A DNA stretch of 64,000 nucleotides from Coriobacteriaceae bacterium. Its GTDB lineage: Bacteria > Actinomycetota > Coriobacteriia > Coriobacteriales > Coriobacteriaceae. How positions within the stretch are numbered: the stretch's first letter is position 1; each line of letters starts with the position of its first letter. Position numbers and translations under genes: made by a program. Under the pieces are notes generated by a model. That model saw only the letters and a list, made by a program, of their open reading frames with translations. It had not been told where the DNA came from and made no database searches. Of this stretch, positions 42,921 through 51,930 are shown piece by piece. Location of the stretch: NCBI GenBank assembly GCA_025993015.1, contig DAJPFV010000001.1:558001-622000 (forward strand), written 5' to 3'.

Positions 42921-43436
42921 TCAACCGATAGCCGCGCCGCCGCGTTCGGCCAAAGCAAGAATCGGCATCATTTGACGCGGGGTCTTTGCTGCAAGATCGG
43001 CATGTTCGAGCAGCTTGCGATCGTTAGTTACCAAGTAATCGACCTGGGCGCGTTTGCATGCGGCGAGTACCAAGTTGTCCTCGTAATCGCGATGGAGCGC
43101 TAAGTATTTGTCGGCCAGCCAAAGGTCCGACGCATCTGCACCCACGACCGTGGCGTTTTCGGTCATGTTCCGCACAAACACCAACGCCGCATCGCCAATC
43201 GCGCGGGCAGATGCCTCGTCGAGCGTTCCCCCGCTGGCAAGAACGCTACGCTTCAGCTCGTGTTGGACAACGTATAGCACGTCCTTAGCGATATGCACCG
43301 GAAAGAACAGCAACGCCCGCGTATCCGTCGCCTGCCCAATAAACGCACGCGCGGCAAGCGACTCGGCATGGTCGACGCAAAACGAATCAACCCATACGTT
43401 GGCGTCCACCATTATTTTGAGGGGAGCCCCGCTCAC
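42921..43436 (-). CDS. PIN-domain toxin of a type II toxin-antitoxin pair
   Basis: The 171-residue protein is a PIN nuclease: first acidic residue in MVDANVWVDSF, others in DASDLWLADKY and DYEDNLVLAACKRAQVDYLVTND. PIN toxins cut RNA. The GTG start at 43436 overlaps the antitoxin stop (GTGA), the usual coupling; an ATG at 43412 is possible. It is paired with the upstream RHH protein. Confidence 0.82.
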   Translation of the reverse strand: MSGAPLKIMVDANVWVDSFCVDHAESLAARAFIGQATDTRALLFFPVHIAKDVLYVVQHELKRSVLASGGTLDEASARAIGDAALVFVRNMTENATVVGADASDLWLADKYLALHRDYEDNLVLAACKRAQVDYLVTNDRKLLEHADLAAKTPRQMMPILALAERGGAAIG

Positions 43437-43768
43437 AGGATCATCCCCTTTTGGCGATAGCGCTCGTCCATGGCTTCGGAATAGATTGCGTCCCAATCGC
43501 GATCGTCGGACACGGACGACGTAGCGATGCCCAAATCTGCATAAAGCCGGTCGGCCGCTGCCCATGATACGGAGAACGGAGTATCGTGCGCGACGGTCTG
43601 TTGCCGACCATCAACGGCAGACAGCACTTCCTCACACTGCCCGCCACCCTGTGCGACCTTGGCCACGACCTTTTTGATGAGCTCGGGCAGTGACCTGCCC
43701 GAAAGCTGTAGCGCTTCCTCGGCGCGCTCTTTAACCGAGCGATCTACGCGAACATTCACCTGCGCCAT
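43433..43768 (-). CDS. RHH-type (RelB/DinJ-like) antitoxin
   Basis: The 111-residue protein has an N-terminal ribbon-helix-helix (AQVNVRVDRSVKERAEEALQ, then LSGRSLPELIKKVVAKVA) that binds DNA, and a C-terminal part likely to wrap the PIN toxin. RelB-like antitoxins usually pair with RelE, so the PIN partner is a mixed arrangement. ATG 43768 was chosen because it starts the RHH strand; the frame is open upstream. Confidence 0.8.
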   Translation of the reverse strand: MAQVNVRVDRSVKERAEEALQLSGRSLPELIKKVVAKVAQGGGQCEEVLSAVDGRQQTVAHDTPFSVSWAAADRLYADLGIATSSVSDDRDWDAIYSEAMDERYRQKGMIL

Positions 43769-43860
43769 GCCGCTAACAGCACCCACGTTGATCCCGCTCC
43801 CTTCAATTGCTAGCACCGCTATCAACACTATATAGAGAAGCTAGCAGATGGTCAAAATCA

Positions 43861-44600
43861 GAACCACCCTTAAAAAGGGTGGTTTGCTCTTAGGGTATAA
43901 CCCACGGGCTCCGGGCTCGCGTCTAAAGGCGCGGGCCCGGACTTCGTCCAGGCCTAGTGCATCTTGACCCGTGGCGTGCCGGTCGAACCGGCGGGGTCAC
44001 CTCCTCTTGAAGGGGTCCTCGTACTCCTTCACGCCCAGCTTGTCCAGCGCGATGTCGTGGGACTCCTGCTCCCTGATGTACTTGGCGATCGTCGCCTCGT
44101 TCAGGCCGACGGTGGACACGTAGTAGCCCTCCGCCCAGAACTTCCTGTTGCCGAACTTGTACTTGAGGTTGGCGTGCCTGTCGAATATCATCAGCGAGCT
44201 CTTCCCCTTCAGGTAGCCCATGACGCTCGCGACGCTGTACTTCGGCGGGATCGCCAGCAGCACGTGCACGTGGTCGGGCATCAGGTGCCCCTCGATTATC
44301 TCGATCCCCTTGTACTCGCACAGCTTCCTGAGGATCTCCCCTATGTCGCTCCTGATTTGGCTGTAGATCACTTTGCGCCTATACTTCGGCGTGAACACGA
44401 TGTGGTACTTGCACATCCACTTCGTGCGGGAAAGGCTGTAGGCCTTCTGGGCCATGGCGACCACCCCTTCGACTCGAATTCTTGACGGCCTGAACAATCG
44501 TCAATATCGGTCGGAGGGGTGGCTTTGTAAAGCCGTTTGTCTCCACCCGCATAGCGGGTGGGTTGAAGCTGGCCGCTGCGCGCCCAGCAGACTAAAGTCT
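43861..44600. mobile_element. IS200-type insertion sequence, copy 1
   Basis: About 740 bp containing only tnpA. The left edge has a hairpin AACCACCCTT/AAGGGTGGTT, and the right edge has GGCTTTGTAAAGCC, CCACCCGC/GCGGGTGG and AGACTAAAGTCT. All are shared with copy 2 at 53423-54180. IS200/IS605 elements have such subterminal hairpins and no terminal repeats. Boundaries were set by comparing the two copies. Confidence 0.82.
43997..44455 (-). CDS. tnpA: IS200-family TnpA transposase, copy 1
   Basis: The 152-residue protein is a Y1 HUH transposase: HUH motif in DHVHVLLAIPP and the catalytic Tyr in GLNEATIAKYIREQE. No tnpB is present. ATG 44455 starts MAQKAYSLSRTKWMCKYHIV, the family start. It is about 90 percent identical to copy 2 by eye and appears intact. 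Confidence 0.95.
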   Translation of the reverse strand: MAQKAYSLSRTKWMCKYHIVFTPKYRRKVIYSQIRSDIGEILRKLCEYKGIEIIEGHLMPDHVHVLLAIPPKYSVASVMGYLKGKSSLMIFDRHANLKYKFGNRKFWAEGYYVSTVGLNEATIAKYIREQESHDIALDKLGVKEYEDPFKRR

Positions 44601-44605
44601 TGAAC

Positions 44606-44653
44606 GCAAAAGGCCTGCGCCCAGACGACACAGATGCCGTCTGGGCGCAGGCC
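44606..44653 (-). terminator. terminator after the P-type ATPase gene
   Basis: A perfect 16-bp stem GGCCTGCGCCCAGACG (44612-44627 with 44638-44653) is followed on the minus strand by TTTTG. It ends the four-gene operon and lies 6 bp from the IS200 copy. Confidence 0.85.
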
Positions 44654-44677
44654 AGATAACGTGAGCGAACACGTCTG

Positions 44678-46753
44678 CTAACGCAGGTAAGCCTTCGCGT
44701 TGCCCAGGCTGTAGGCAATCGTCGAGCCGTTGTGCAGCAGTGACGACGCCTGCGGAGTAATCATGCCGGTAATACCCAATGCCAACAGCGCCGAGTTGGT
44801 GAGCATCACCTTGGAATACGAACTCGTCAGACGATCGATGAGTCCCTGGCTCATGCGGCGCAGGCGAACAATCGCATCGAGTTCCGTATCGGTCAGGATG
44901 ATATCGGCGACCTCCTTGGCGATGTCGCTTCCACCGCCCATGGCCAGACCCACATCGGCCAGGCCCAGCGCCGGTGAGTCGTTGACGCCGTCGCCCACCA
45001 TGGCAACGTGGCGTCCCTCGCCCTTAATGCGCTCCACATACGCGTACTTGTCCTCGGGCAGCAGCTCGGCCTTAAACTCATCGACGCCCGCCTCTCGCGC
45101 AATGCGCTCGGCCGTGCGCTCGGAGTCGCCCGTGAGCATAACGACATGCTTGACGCCCAGCGCATGCAGGTCGGCGATGGCCTCGCGGACCCCGGGCTTG
45201 AGCGGATCCTCGATGCCGAGCACACCCACGACCGTGCCGTCGACCGCCAGATACAGCGGCGACAGGCCCTGCATCTGGGACTCGATGCGCTCCTTAATGT
45301 CGGACTCGAGTTGCGCGCCCTCATCCTCAAACACAAAGTGTGCCGAGCCAATAATTGCGCGACGACCCTCGATGGACGAGGCGATGCCGTGCGCCACGAT
45401 GTACTCGACGGCGGCATGGCGCTCGCGGTGCTCGAGCCCGCGCTCGCGGGCGGCGTTGACCACGGCACGCGCCACCGGATGCGGAAAATGCTCCTCCAAG
45501 CAAGCGGAAAGGCGCAGGATCTCGTCCTCGCTCCAACCATCGGTGGTGAGCACGCAGGCAAGACGCGGCTGCGCCTCGGTAAGCGTGCCGGTCTTATCAA
45601 ACACAATGGTGTCGGCCTTGGCAAACGACTCAAAGTACTTGGCGCCCTTGACCATAACACCCATCTTGGCAGCATCGCTCATGGCGGTCATGACGGCGAC
45701 GGAGCCCGTGAGCTTGAGTGCGCACGAGTAGTCGACCATCAGCGCCGCTGAGGTCTTGATGAGGCTGCGGGTAGTAAGCGCAACCAGGCCCGCGAGCAGG
45801 AAGTTCCACGGAACGATCTTGTTGGCGAGGTCCTCCATGTGCGACTGGCCCTCGGACTTGAGCGAGTCGGCCGTCTGCACGAGCGAGACGATTGAGCGCA
45901 GTTTGGTTTGCGCCGTATTGGCGCGCACGCGCACCAAGATGCTGCCGTCTTCCACGACGGTACCGGCGAACACGTCGTCGCCCACGCTGCGCTCGACGGC
46001 CAGCGGCTCGCCGGTCAGGGTCGCCTGGTTGACCATGGCGCTCCCCCGTTCGACCACACCGTCAATGCAGATGGACATGCCGGTGCGTACGGCGACCAGA
46101 TCGCCGGGCTCGAGCTCGGTCGCAGCAACGCTCACCTCGGTGTCGCCGACGACCTTTTGCGCCTTGTCGGGCACATCGAGCAGCGAGTTGATGAGCTCGT
46201 TTTCGCTCATGGCGCGGGTGTAGTCCTCGAGCAGCTCGCCCACGTTGAGCAGGAACATCGTCTGGCCCGCAGTGTCGACATCACGCTTGACGAACGAAAT
46301 GCCGATGGCCGAAGCGTCGAGCACAGGAACGGTCAGGCGCGGCTGTGCCAGCTCATGAAGGGCAGCGCGCAAAAATGCCATGTAACCGGCCACGACAAAC
46401 ACCGCACGCAGAGGCGTCGGCAAGAACCAGCGACGTGCGTAATGGGCGCCGACGAGTGTCGCCAGGTCCATAACGAGTTTGTGCTTGCGCGGCTCGAGTT
46501 GCATCACGTAGCCCGACTTGGCATCGGCGATAGCTTGAGCATCGAGCGCGCCCAAGGCGTCGAGCACGCTCGCGCGGCGCGGCTCGTCATATTCGAGCGC
46601 CATCTGGCCAATACGGCCATAAACGCGCACCTTGTGCACGCCGTCGATATCGCCGCTGAGCTTAAGAAGTGCGTCGAGATCGCTCTCTGGCACAGGACCC
46701 GCCAATTGAAGACGGGTCCTGCCAGGGATCTCGCTAATAATCGAGAATCTCAT
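44678..46753 (-). CDS. P1B-type heavy-metal P-type ATPase
   Basis: The 691-residue membrane protein has a TGEP actuator loop (NQATLTGEPLAVE), the phosphorylation site DKTGTLTEAQ, a nucleotide domain and GDGVNDSPALGLADVGLAMG. The N-terminal 80 residues resemble a metal-binding HMA fold without the CxxC. In the metal-selective membrane helix the usual CPC/SPC/APC motif is YSCALKLTG, so the ion cannot be predicted from it. It ends an operon with a DUF6110-like protein and two ABC exporter halves. Confidence 0.93.
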   Translation of the reverse strand: MRFSIISEIPGRTRLQLAGPVPESDLDALLKLSGDIDGVHKVRVYGRIGQMALEYDEPRRASVLDALGALDAQAIADAKSGYVMQLEPRKHKLVMDLATLVGAHYARRWFLPTPLRAVFVVAGYMAFLRAALHELAQPRLTVPVLDASAIGISFVKRDVDTAGQTMFLLNVGELLEDYTRAMSENELINSLLDVPDKAQKVVGDTEVSVAATELEPGDLVAVRTGMSICIDGVVERGSAMVNQATLTGEPLAVERSVGDDVFAGTVVEDGSILVRVRANTAQTKLRSIVSLVQTADSLKSEGQSHMEDLANKIVPWNFLLAGLVALTTRSLIKTSAALMVDYSCALKLTGSVAVMTAMSDAAKMGVMVKGAKYFESFAKADTIVFDKTGTLTEAQPRLACVLTTDGWSEDEILRLSACLEEHFPHPVARAVVNAARERGLEHRERHAAVEYIVAHGIASSIEGRRAIIGSAHFVFEDEGAQLESDIKERIESQMQGLSPLYLAVDGTVVGVLGIEDPLKPGVREAIADLHALGVKHVVMLTGDSERTAERIAREAGVDEFKAELLPEDKYAYVERIKGEGRHVAMVGDGVNDSPALGLADVGLAMGGGSDIAKEVADIILTDTELDAIVRLRRMSQGLIDRLTSSYSKVMLTNSALLALGITGMITPQASSLLHNGSTIAYSLGNAKAYLR

Positions 46754-46771
46754 AATTTGTGCCTGAGAGCG

Positions 46772-47017
46772 TTACTCGGCTGCCTCGTCAGCAGCGGCCT
46801 CGCTCTGGGTGATGTAAGCAGCCTCGGCAACCATGTCGTCGACATTAGCCTTGGCCTGCTCGACCATGTCCTGGTAGCCGTTCTTGATGCGCATGCCGCA
46901 CGCGATACCCTGCACGCAGGCATTCTTTACCGGAGCGCTGGTAAGCAGCTTGATGCCGGCCGTGCCAAGCAGAAAACCGCCACCGACAAGCAGGGTGTTA
47001 AAAGTCGACTTCTTCAT
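46772..47017 (-). CDS. DUF6110-like small membrane-anchored protein
   Basis: The 81-residue protein has a glycine-rich hydrophobic start (LLVGGGFLLGTAGIKLL) and an acidic helical tail ending in EAAADEAAE. It resembles DUF6110, which I recall as a frequent neighbour of metal P-type ATPases; that is from memory. Two Cys (NACVQGIACGM) could bind metal. It begins 18 bp before the ATPase gene, so it may be a regulator or a metal-delivery partner. ATG 47017 follows GGGAG. Confidence 0.7.
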   Translation of the reverse strand: MKKSTFNTLLVGGGFLLGTAGIKLLTSAPVKNACVQGIACGMRIKNGYQDMVEQAKANVDDMVAEAAYITQSEAAADEAAE

Positions 47018-47106
47018 GTTGCTTCTCCCTTTTGCCGCACAAGCGCGGCATGGTGCCTTAGCACCCGAGTTCATTAGTTTGCTCGAGCACGCTTTTGAGA
47101 CTAGTT

Positions 47107-47147
47107 TAGTCGAACTATTATGGTCAACCAAAGTTAACCTTTGGAAA
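47107..47147. promoter_or_regulatory. cluster of three small dyads upstream of the DUF6110/ATPase genes
   Basis: TAGT-CGA-ACTA (47107-47117), TGGT-CA-ACCA (47121-47130) and an AAAG-TTAA-CCTTT dyad (47131-47143) follow one another in an AT-rich patch. Such clusters suit a metalloregulator of the DtxR/MntR type, but I cannot assign one. Confidence 0.4.
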
Positions 47148-47162
47148 TCTTGGTCCCCTTTC

Positions 47163-48920
47163 CTACAGCTGCCAGGCAGCCGCTTCCTTTTGCAGTGCGA
47201 CCATGCGGGCAAATTCTCCGCCTGCCGCCTTAAGCTGCGCCGGAGTGCCCTGCTCGGCAACCACACCATCCTTGAGCACAACGATTTTGTCGGCATTTTC
47301 CACCGTACGCATACGGTGGGCAATAACGATAACCGTCTTACCTGCAAGCAGACGGGAGAGTGCCTGCTGTACCACGGTCTCATTCTCCACATCCAAGCTT
47401 GCCGTCGCCTCGTCCAGCAGCACGATGGGCGCGTCTTTGAGCAGCGCGCGGGCGATGGAGATGCGCTGGCGCTCGCCACCAGAGAGTTTGGAGCCGTTCT
47501 CGCCGATCATGGTGTCGTAGCCCTGCGGCATGCGGCTCACAAACTCGTCACAGTTGGCGGCACGCGCGGCCGCAAGCACTTCCTCATCGGTGGCATCACG
47601 ACGCCCGAGGCGGATGTTTCCCATCACTGTGTCGTCAAAGAGCAGCACGTCTTGGAACACAATGGCGTAGTCGCGCAGCAGCACCTCGTGATCGACGCTC
47701 GCAACATCCACGCCACCCACGGTGACCGTGCCTTTGGTGGCATCCCAAAAGCGCGCGGCCAGGCGGCTCACTGTAGACTTACCGGAACCCGAAGGACCGA
47801 CCAGTGCCGTGACTTCGCCTTCCTTGGCGGTAAAGCTCACATCGGTAAGAACTTTCTCGCCGGCGCGGCCGTCCTCGCCCGCACCATAGCCAAATGCCAC
47901 GTGATCGAACACCACATCGTGGCCCACGGGCTCAAATTTCTCGCTGCCCCGCGCCACAGGCTCTTCCATGATAGAGCGCATACGCTTAGCTGACGACTCG
48001 GCGGCAAACAGCTCGGACACCAGCATCAACGCCTGGTCAAAAGGCGCATAGATGCGGCTCACCATAAGCAGGAAGGCAAACATCACCAAAAAGTCGACCC
48101 GCCCCGAGGCAACCATCGCGGCACCCGTTACCAGCGTGGTGGCAATGCCCAGACGCAGGATGACAAAGGCGGAGTTGACCAAAAGCCCGTTAACGAGTTC
48201 TCCCTTAGTGGTCTCGCGCTCCTCGACATCAATCACGGCGCCGAGTCCCTCAAGATAATAGGCCTCCTGGTTGGTAGCGCGGATCTCGCGCACACAATCG
48301 AGCGTCTCCTGGATCGCCTCAGTGACTTTGACCTTCTCGGCGCGAACACGGTCGAACACCGGGACCATGGGACCGCGCGTCAAATACAGCACGGCAAAGG
48401 CCACGGGAACGCTCCAAAACGCCGCGATCGCCAGCTGCCAGCAAAAGAACAGCGACGCCACGAACACAATGGCGCTTGCGATGATCGCACCCCAAAGCTC
48501 TCCCAGCACGTGGCTGTAGGCGTGCTCCATGGTCTGGACGTCGCCCATAATGGTCTCGGTTAAATCGGCCAGATCACGACGACCAAAAAACGACAGCGGC
48601 AGTTTGCGCAAACGTTCGGCGATCTCCATACGCTGCTTGCCGCATTCCTCGTAAAAGATGCAGTAGGTGTAGTAATACTGCTGCCAGTTAGAGGCAAAGA
48701 GCAACACGAAAAAGACCAGGAGGCCGCCCACAATCGGCAGGGCATCCGGCAGGTCAGCCCCGCTGGCGAGATGCTCGACAAAGCCGGCCATAACCAGGAA
48801 TAAAAAGCCCATGCCGGACATGGTAATGAGATTAGTGAGCGTGGTCCAGAAAATGCCACGTTTTACGCCGGCGACACCTTTATCGGATAGGAAATACTTC
48901 TTTTGGAATGAGGCGAACAT
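47163..48920 (-). CDS. ABC exporter half (permease-ATPase fusion), second of a pair
   Basis: The 585-residue protein has six membrane helices (about 1-310) and an ABC ATPase with LVGPSGSGKST, LSGGERQRISIARAL and IVLLDEATASLD. It follows the partner gene without a gap (stop and start adjacent), so they should form a heterodimer. The pair resembles YbtP/YbtQ and IrtA/IrtB exporters/importers for siderophores. The following genes suggest metal handling. Confidence 0.88.
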   Translation of the reverse strand: MFASFQKKYFLSDKGVAGVKRGIFWTTLTNLITMSGMGFLFLVMAGFVEHLASGADLPDALPIVGGLLVFFVLLFASNWQQYYYTYCIFYEECGKQRMEIAERLRKLPLSFFGRRDLADLTETIMGDVQTMEHAYSHVLGELWGAIIASAIVFVASLFFCWQLAIAAFWSVPVAFAVLYLTRGPMVPVFDRVRAEKVKVTEAIQETLDCVREIRATNQEAYYLEGLGAVIDVEERETTKGELVNGLLVNSAFVILRLGIATTLVTGAAMVASGRVDFLVMFAFLLMVSRIYAPFDQALMLVSELFAAESSAKRMRSIMEEPVARGSEKFEPVGHDVVFDHVAFGYGAGEDGRAGEKVLTDVSFTAKEGEVTALVGPSGSGKSTVSRLAARFWDATKGTVTVGGVDVASVDHEVLLRDYAIVFQDVLLFDDTVMGNIRLGRRDATDEEVLAAARAANCDEFVSRMPQGYDTMIGENGSKLSGGERQRISIARALLKDAPIVLLDEATASLDVENETVVQQALSRLLAGKTVIVIAHRMRTVENADKIVVLKDGVVAEQGTPAQLKAAGGEFARMVALQKEAAAWQL

Positions 48921-50747
48921 TTAGGCCTCGCCTCCCTTCGTGACGGCGGCATCCGCGGTCGCTGCAGTGATTTTCCAGCTCGCAGCCTGTTCGTATTCGG
49001 CCCACATCTTGGCATACAGACCCTCTTGGGACAGCAACTCGGCATGGGTACCCGACTCCTGCACGCTGCCCTGGTTGAGCACCACGATTTGGTCTGCGCC
49101 CACTACAGTCGAGAGTCGGTGCGCGATCATAATGACCGTGCGGCCCGCCGCCAGCTTGCTAAAGGCGCGCTGGATGAGCGCCTCGTTCTCGGGGTCGGCA
49201 AACGCCGTGGCCTCATCGAGCACCACGATAGGCGCGTCTTTAAGGATCGCGCGGGCTAATGCCACGCGCTGGACCTCGCCACCCGAAAGATATGCCCCGC
49301 CGGCGCCGAGCATGGTATTGATGCCCTGTGGGAGCTTGGCCACAATGTCGTCGCACTGAGCTGCGGAGAGGGCCGCACGCACCTCGTCGTCAGTGGCCGC
49401 AGGCTTGGAGGCGCGCACGTTATCGGCAAGTGTTTGCCGGAACAGCTGGTTGGTCTGGAACACAAAGGCGACCTGGTCCATAAGCTCGTGCGGATCCATA
49501 TCGCGAACGTCCACACCGCCTACGAGCACTCGACCCGAGGAAACATCCCAAAAACGCGGGATCAAGCTTGCGCAGGTTGACTTACCACCGCCCGAGGGAC
49601 CCACCAGCGCAAGGGTACTGCCTGCGGGGACGTTAAAGGTTACGTGGCTGACGGCAGGTGCTTCGGCACCCTCGTACGTGAAGCTCACGTCCTCAAAGCG
49701 CACATCGCTGCCAACAGGACGCTTAGGCTGAGCGGGCACCAGAAGTTGCTCAGACTCCATGATGCTTCGGATGCGCGCCAGCGAATCGGCACTCATTTGA
49801 GATGCCTCGCCCACAAACATAAGCTTGGTCATGGCTGTGGGCACCACGGCCGAAAAAATCGCGTAGAAGGTGAAGTTTGTCAAAAAGTGCGCAAAATCCG
49901 TCTCGCCCGGAGCCAGCAGCAACGCCACGGGCAAAAAGAATGCCACGAGGCCGTTGAGCGCCGTAAGATTGAGCACTTGCGGGCCTCGACAGAACGTGCC
50001 CGAATAGTTTTGTGCCATATCGGCGTATTCGGCAATCGCATCGTGGAAGGCCTTAAAGGAGTAGACCGTCTGCTGAAACACCTTGACCACAGGGATGCCG
50101 CGTACGTATTCGGTGCCGGTCTTGTTCATCTTGACCAGCGCTCCCATGTAGGCCTTCATGAACTCGGCGCCTTTGCCGCCCATCATGGCGGCCATGGCGC
50201 CAAGCGAAATGGCCACCGAGATGAGGCATGCCGCGCCCAAGCGCCAATCGAGGGCGAAAAGCAGCACGAGCAAGCCCACGACCATGGCAGCGGCGCCTGC
50301 GATATCGGGCAGCATGTGTGCGAGCAAAGTCTCGGTGGAGGCGGCACATCCGTCTACAACACGACGCAGCTCACCGGTGGCGTGCGTGTCAAAGTAGCCA
50401 AGCAGCAGCTTAAGCAGGTGCTCGCTCGTAGTCTTGCGGATATTGGACGCACAGCGAAACGCGGACAGATGCGTGCACATGAGCCCCACGAAATAAGCTA
50501 CGATGCTTGCCAGGGCAAAACCCACGGCCCACCAGCCATACATCGCGATGTCGCAGGCTTCGCTCCAGTTAGGCGCCACGGCGATCAGATCGCGCGCGAC
50601 AAGCCAAATGCACACGTACGGGCCAAAGCTCAGCAGCTGCGAGAGCGCCGAGAGCGCCATGCCCAAATACGTTAGGAATTTGCGGTCACCGGCATACGCG
50701 AGCAACTCGCCGATGCCTCCACCTTCCCTTTTTGATCCCTTTGCCAT
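48921..50747 (-). CDS. ABC exporter half (permease-ATPase fusion), first of a pair
   Basis: The 608-residue protein has an N-terminal six-helix domain and an ATPase with LVGPSGGGKSTCASL, LSGGEVQRVALARAI and IVVLDEATAFADPENE. The ATAFADPENE D-loop variant is typical of the siderophore-linked YbtPQ/IrtAB group. It begins the operon and is divergent from the AraC-type regulator 114 bp away, which probably controls it. The transported compound is unknown. Confidence 0.88.
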   Translation of the reverse strand: MAKGSKREGGGIGELLAYAGDRKFLTYLGMALSALSQLLSFGPYVCIWLVARDLIAVAPNWSEACDIAMYGWWAVGFALASIVAYFVGLMCTHLSAFRCASNIRKTTSEHLLKLLLGYFDTHATGELRRVVDGCAASTETLLAHMLPDIAGAAAMVVGLLVLLFALDWRLGAACLISVAISLGAMAAMMGGKGAEFMKAYMGALVKMNKTGTEYVRGIPVVKVFQQTVYSFKAFHDAIAEYADMAQNYSGTFCRGPQVLNLTALNGLVAFFLPVALLLAPGETDFAHFLTNFTFYAIFSAVVPTAMTKLMFVGEASQMSADSLARIRSIMESEQLLVPAQPKRPVGSDVRFEDVSFTYEGAEAPAVSHVTFNVPAGSTLALVGPSGGGKSTCASLIPRFWDVSSGRVLVGGVDVRDMDPHELMDQVAFVFQTNQLFRQTLADNVRASKPAATDDEVRAALSAAQCDDIVAKLPQGINTMLGAGGAYLSGGEVQRVALARAILKDAPIVVLDEATAFADPENEALIQRAFSKLAAGRTVIMIAHRLSTVVGADQIVVLNQGSVQESGTHAELLSQEGLYAKMWAEYEQAASWKITAATADAAVTKGGEA

Positions 50748-50861
50748 GAGATTCCTTTCTAACGGCTTGAGAGTTAACCGTACTCAACTTATCATTGATA
50801 TGTTAGCCAAGGCACACAATCGAGCCAGGCGTGGACGTTTTCGCAAAGGAAGGGGACGCTT

Positions 50862-51866
50862 TTGAAAATGCATCGGGCTGCGACCGACATAACTGAGCTC
50901 TACGCACCACAGTTTGAGCAGTTTGGCCTGGAGCTTTCCGGCAAGGGCGCTGTCTTTACCGGCGAGGTGGCAAACGATCGGGCGCACGGACGCGCATGGA
51001 TCATGCCTCTCTCCCCTGTCTGCATTGTCATGGAGCATTTCATCACCCCGACGCACGATATGTACCTGGCCGAATACACACCCGAGCCGTACGCCTGCGT
51101 GAGCGAAGTCAGCGCGCCCACACTTACATGCATGCCCGAGACTGGCATAACGCCCGCGAACCTCAAACCATCGCATGGACCGTGGCCAAACAATGCCGTT
51201 TGCAGCTTTATCCAAGATAGCTGTGGCGAGGAATTAAGCCCGCTGTTTGCGGGGGAACTTTATCACTCGCGCTCGGTGCTCTTTTTGCCTGGATATTTTG
51301 ACGAACTGGAGCACCGCTATCCCACCGAGTTCGCGGGAATCTTTGAGGCGTTTGCCGAGCCATGGCACGAGGAAGCGACGTCTGCCATCTATCACACGCT
51401 GCGCCGGATTAACGAGGACCGTGCCCAAACCGTAGGCGGACACGTCTATATGCAGGGCATCGTGGAGACCATGGTCGCGGAGCTCGCCTGTTCGCGCGCG
51501 GCCCACAAGCAGGCGCGGCAGGCGGCAGACACACGCGTCAGCATAACCATGGCCGAAGAAGCAACGGCAATGATTGAGCGCACGCTCGACAAAGGCAGAC
51601 ATGTGGGTATCAACGAGGTGGCCGAGAGGCTCTACACAAGCCGCTCCAAACTATGCGCCACCTTTAAGGCCCAAACCGGCGAGTCCCTGGGCGCCTACAT
51701 TCGCAGACGCCGTATGGAGCGAGCGCAGGACCTTTTGGCAGATAGCGCGCTCACGATAGCGCAGGTGGCAGAGCGTCTAGGCTACCCTCAGCAGGCCGCC
51801 TTCGCCCAAGCCTTCAAGCAATACACCGGCATGACACCCACGGCTTGGCGAAGCAAGCATCGCTAA
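50862..51866 (+). CDS. AraC-family transcriptional regulator
   Basis: The 334-residue protein has a C-terminal AraC domain with two HTHs: INEVAERLYTSRSKLCATFK, then LTIAQVAERLGYPQQAAFAQ, ending MTPTAWRSKHR. The N-terminal two thirds is a sensor without a recognised fold. Divergence from the ABC pair mirrors YbtA and ybtPQ, so metal or siderophore response is plausible. The start could be TTG 50862 (good spacing from GGAAGGGG) or ATG 50868. Confidence 0.87.
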   Translation: MKMHRAATDITELYAPQFEQFGLELSGKGAVFTGEVANDRAHGRAWIMPLSPVCIVMEHFITPTHDMYLAEYTPEPYACVSEVSAPTLTCMPETGITPANLKPSHGPWPNNAVCSFIQDSCGEELSPLFAGELYHSRSVLFLPGYFDELEHRYPTEFAGIFEAFAEPWHEEATSAIYHTLRRINEDRAQTVGGHVYMQGIVETMVAELACSRAAHKQARQAADTRVSITMAEEATAMIERTLDKGRHVGINEVAERLYTSRSKLCATFKAQTGESLGAYIRRRRMERAQDLLADSALTIAQVAERLGYPQQAAFAQAFKQYTGMTPTAWRSKHR

Positions 51867-51930
51867 GGCCCAAGCTCCCTGGCCGTAACGGAGCGATTAA
51901 TTAGCCGCCGCCCGTCAGCTCACCCGGGAT

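Noticed and set aside
42921..43768. RelBE toxin-antitoxin
   Set aside because: The antitoxin looks RelB/DinJ-like but the partner is a PIN-domain protein, not RelE.
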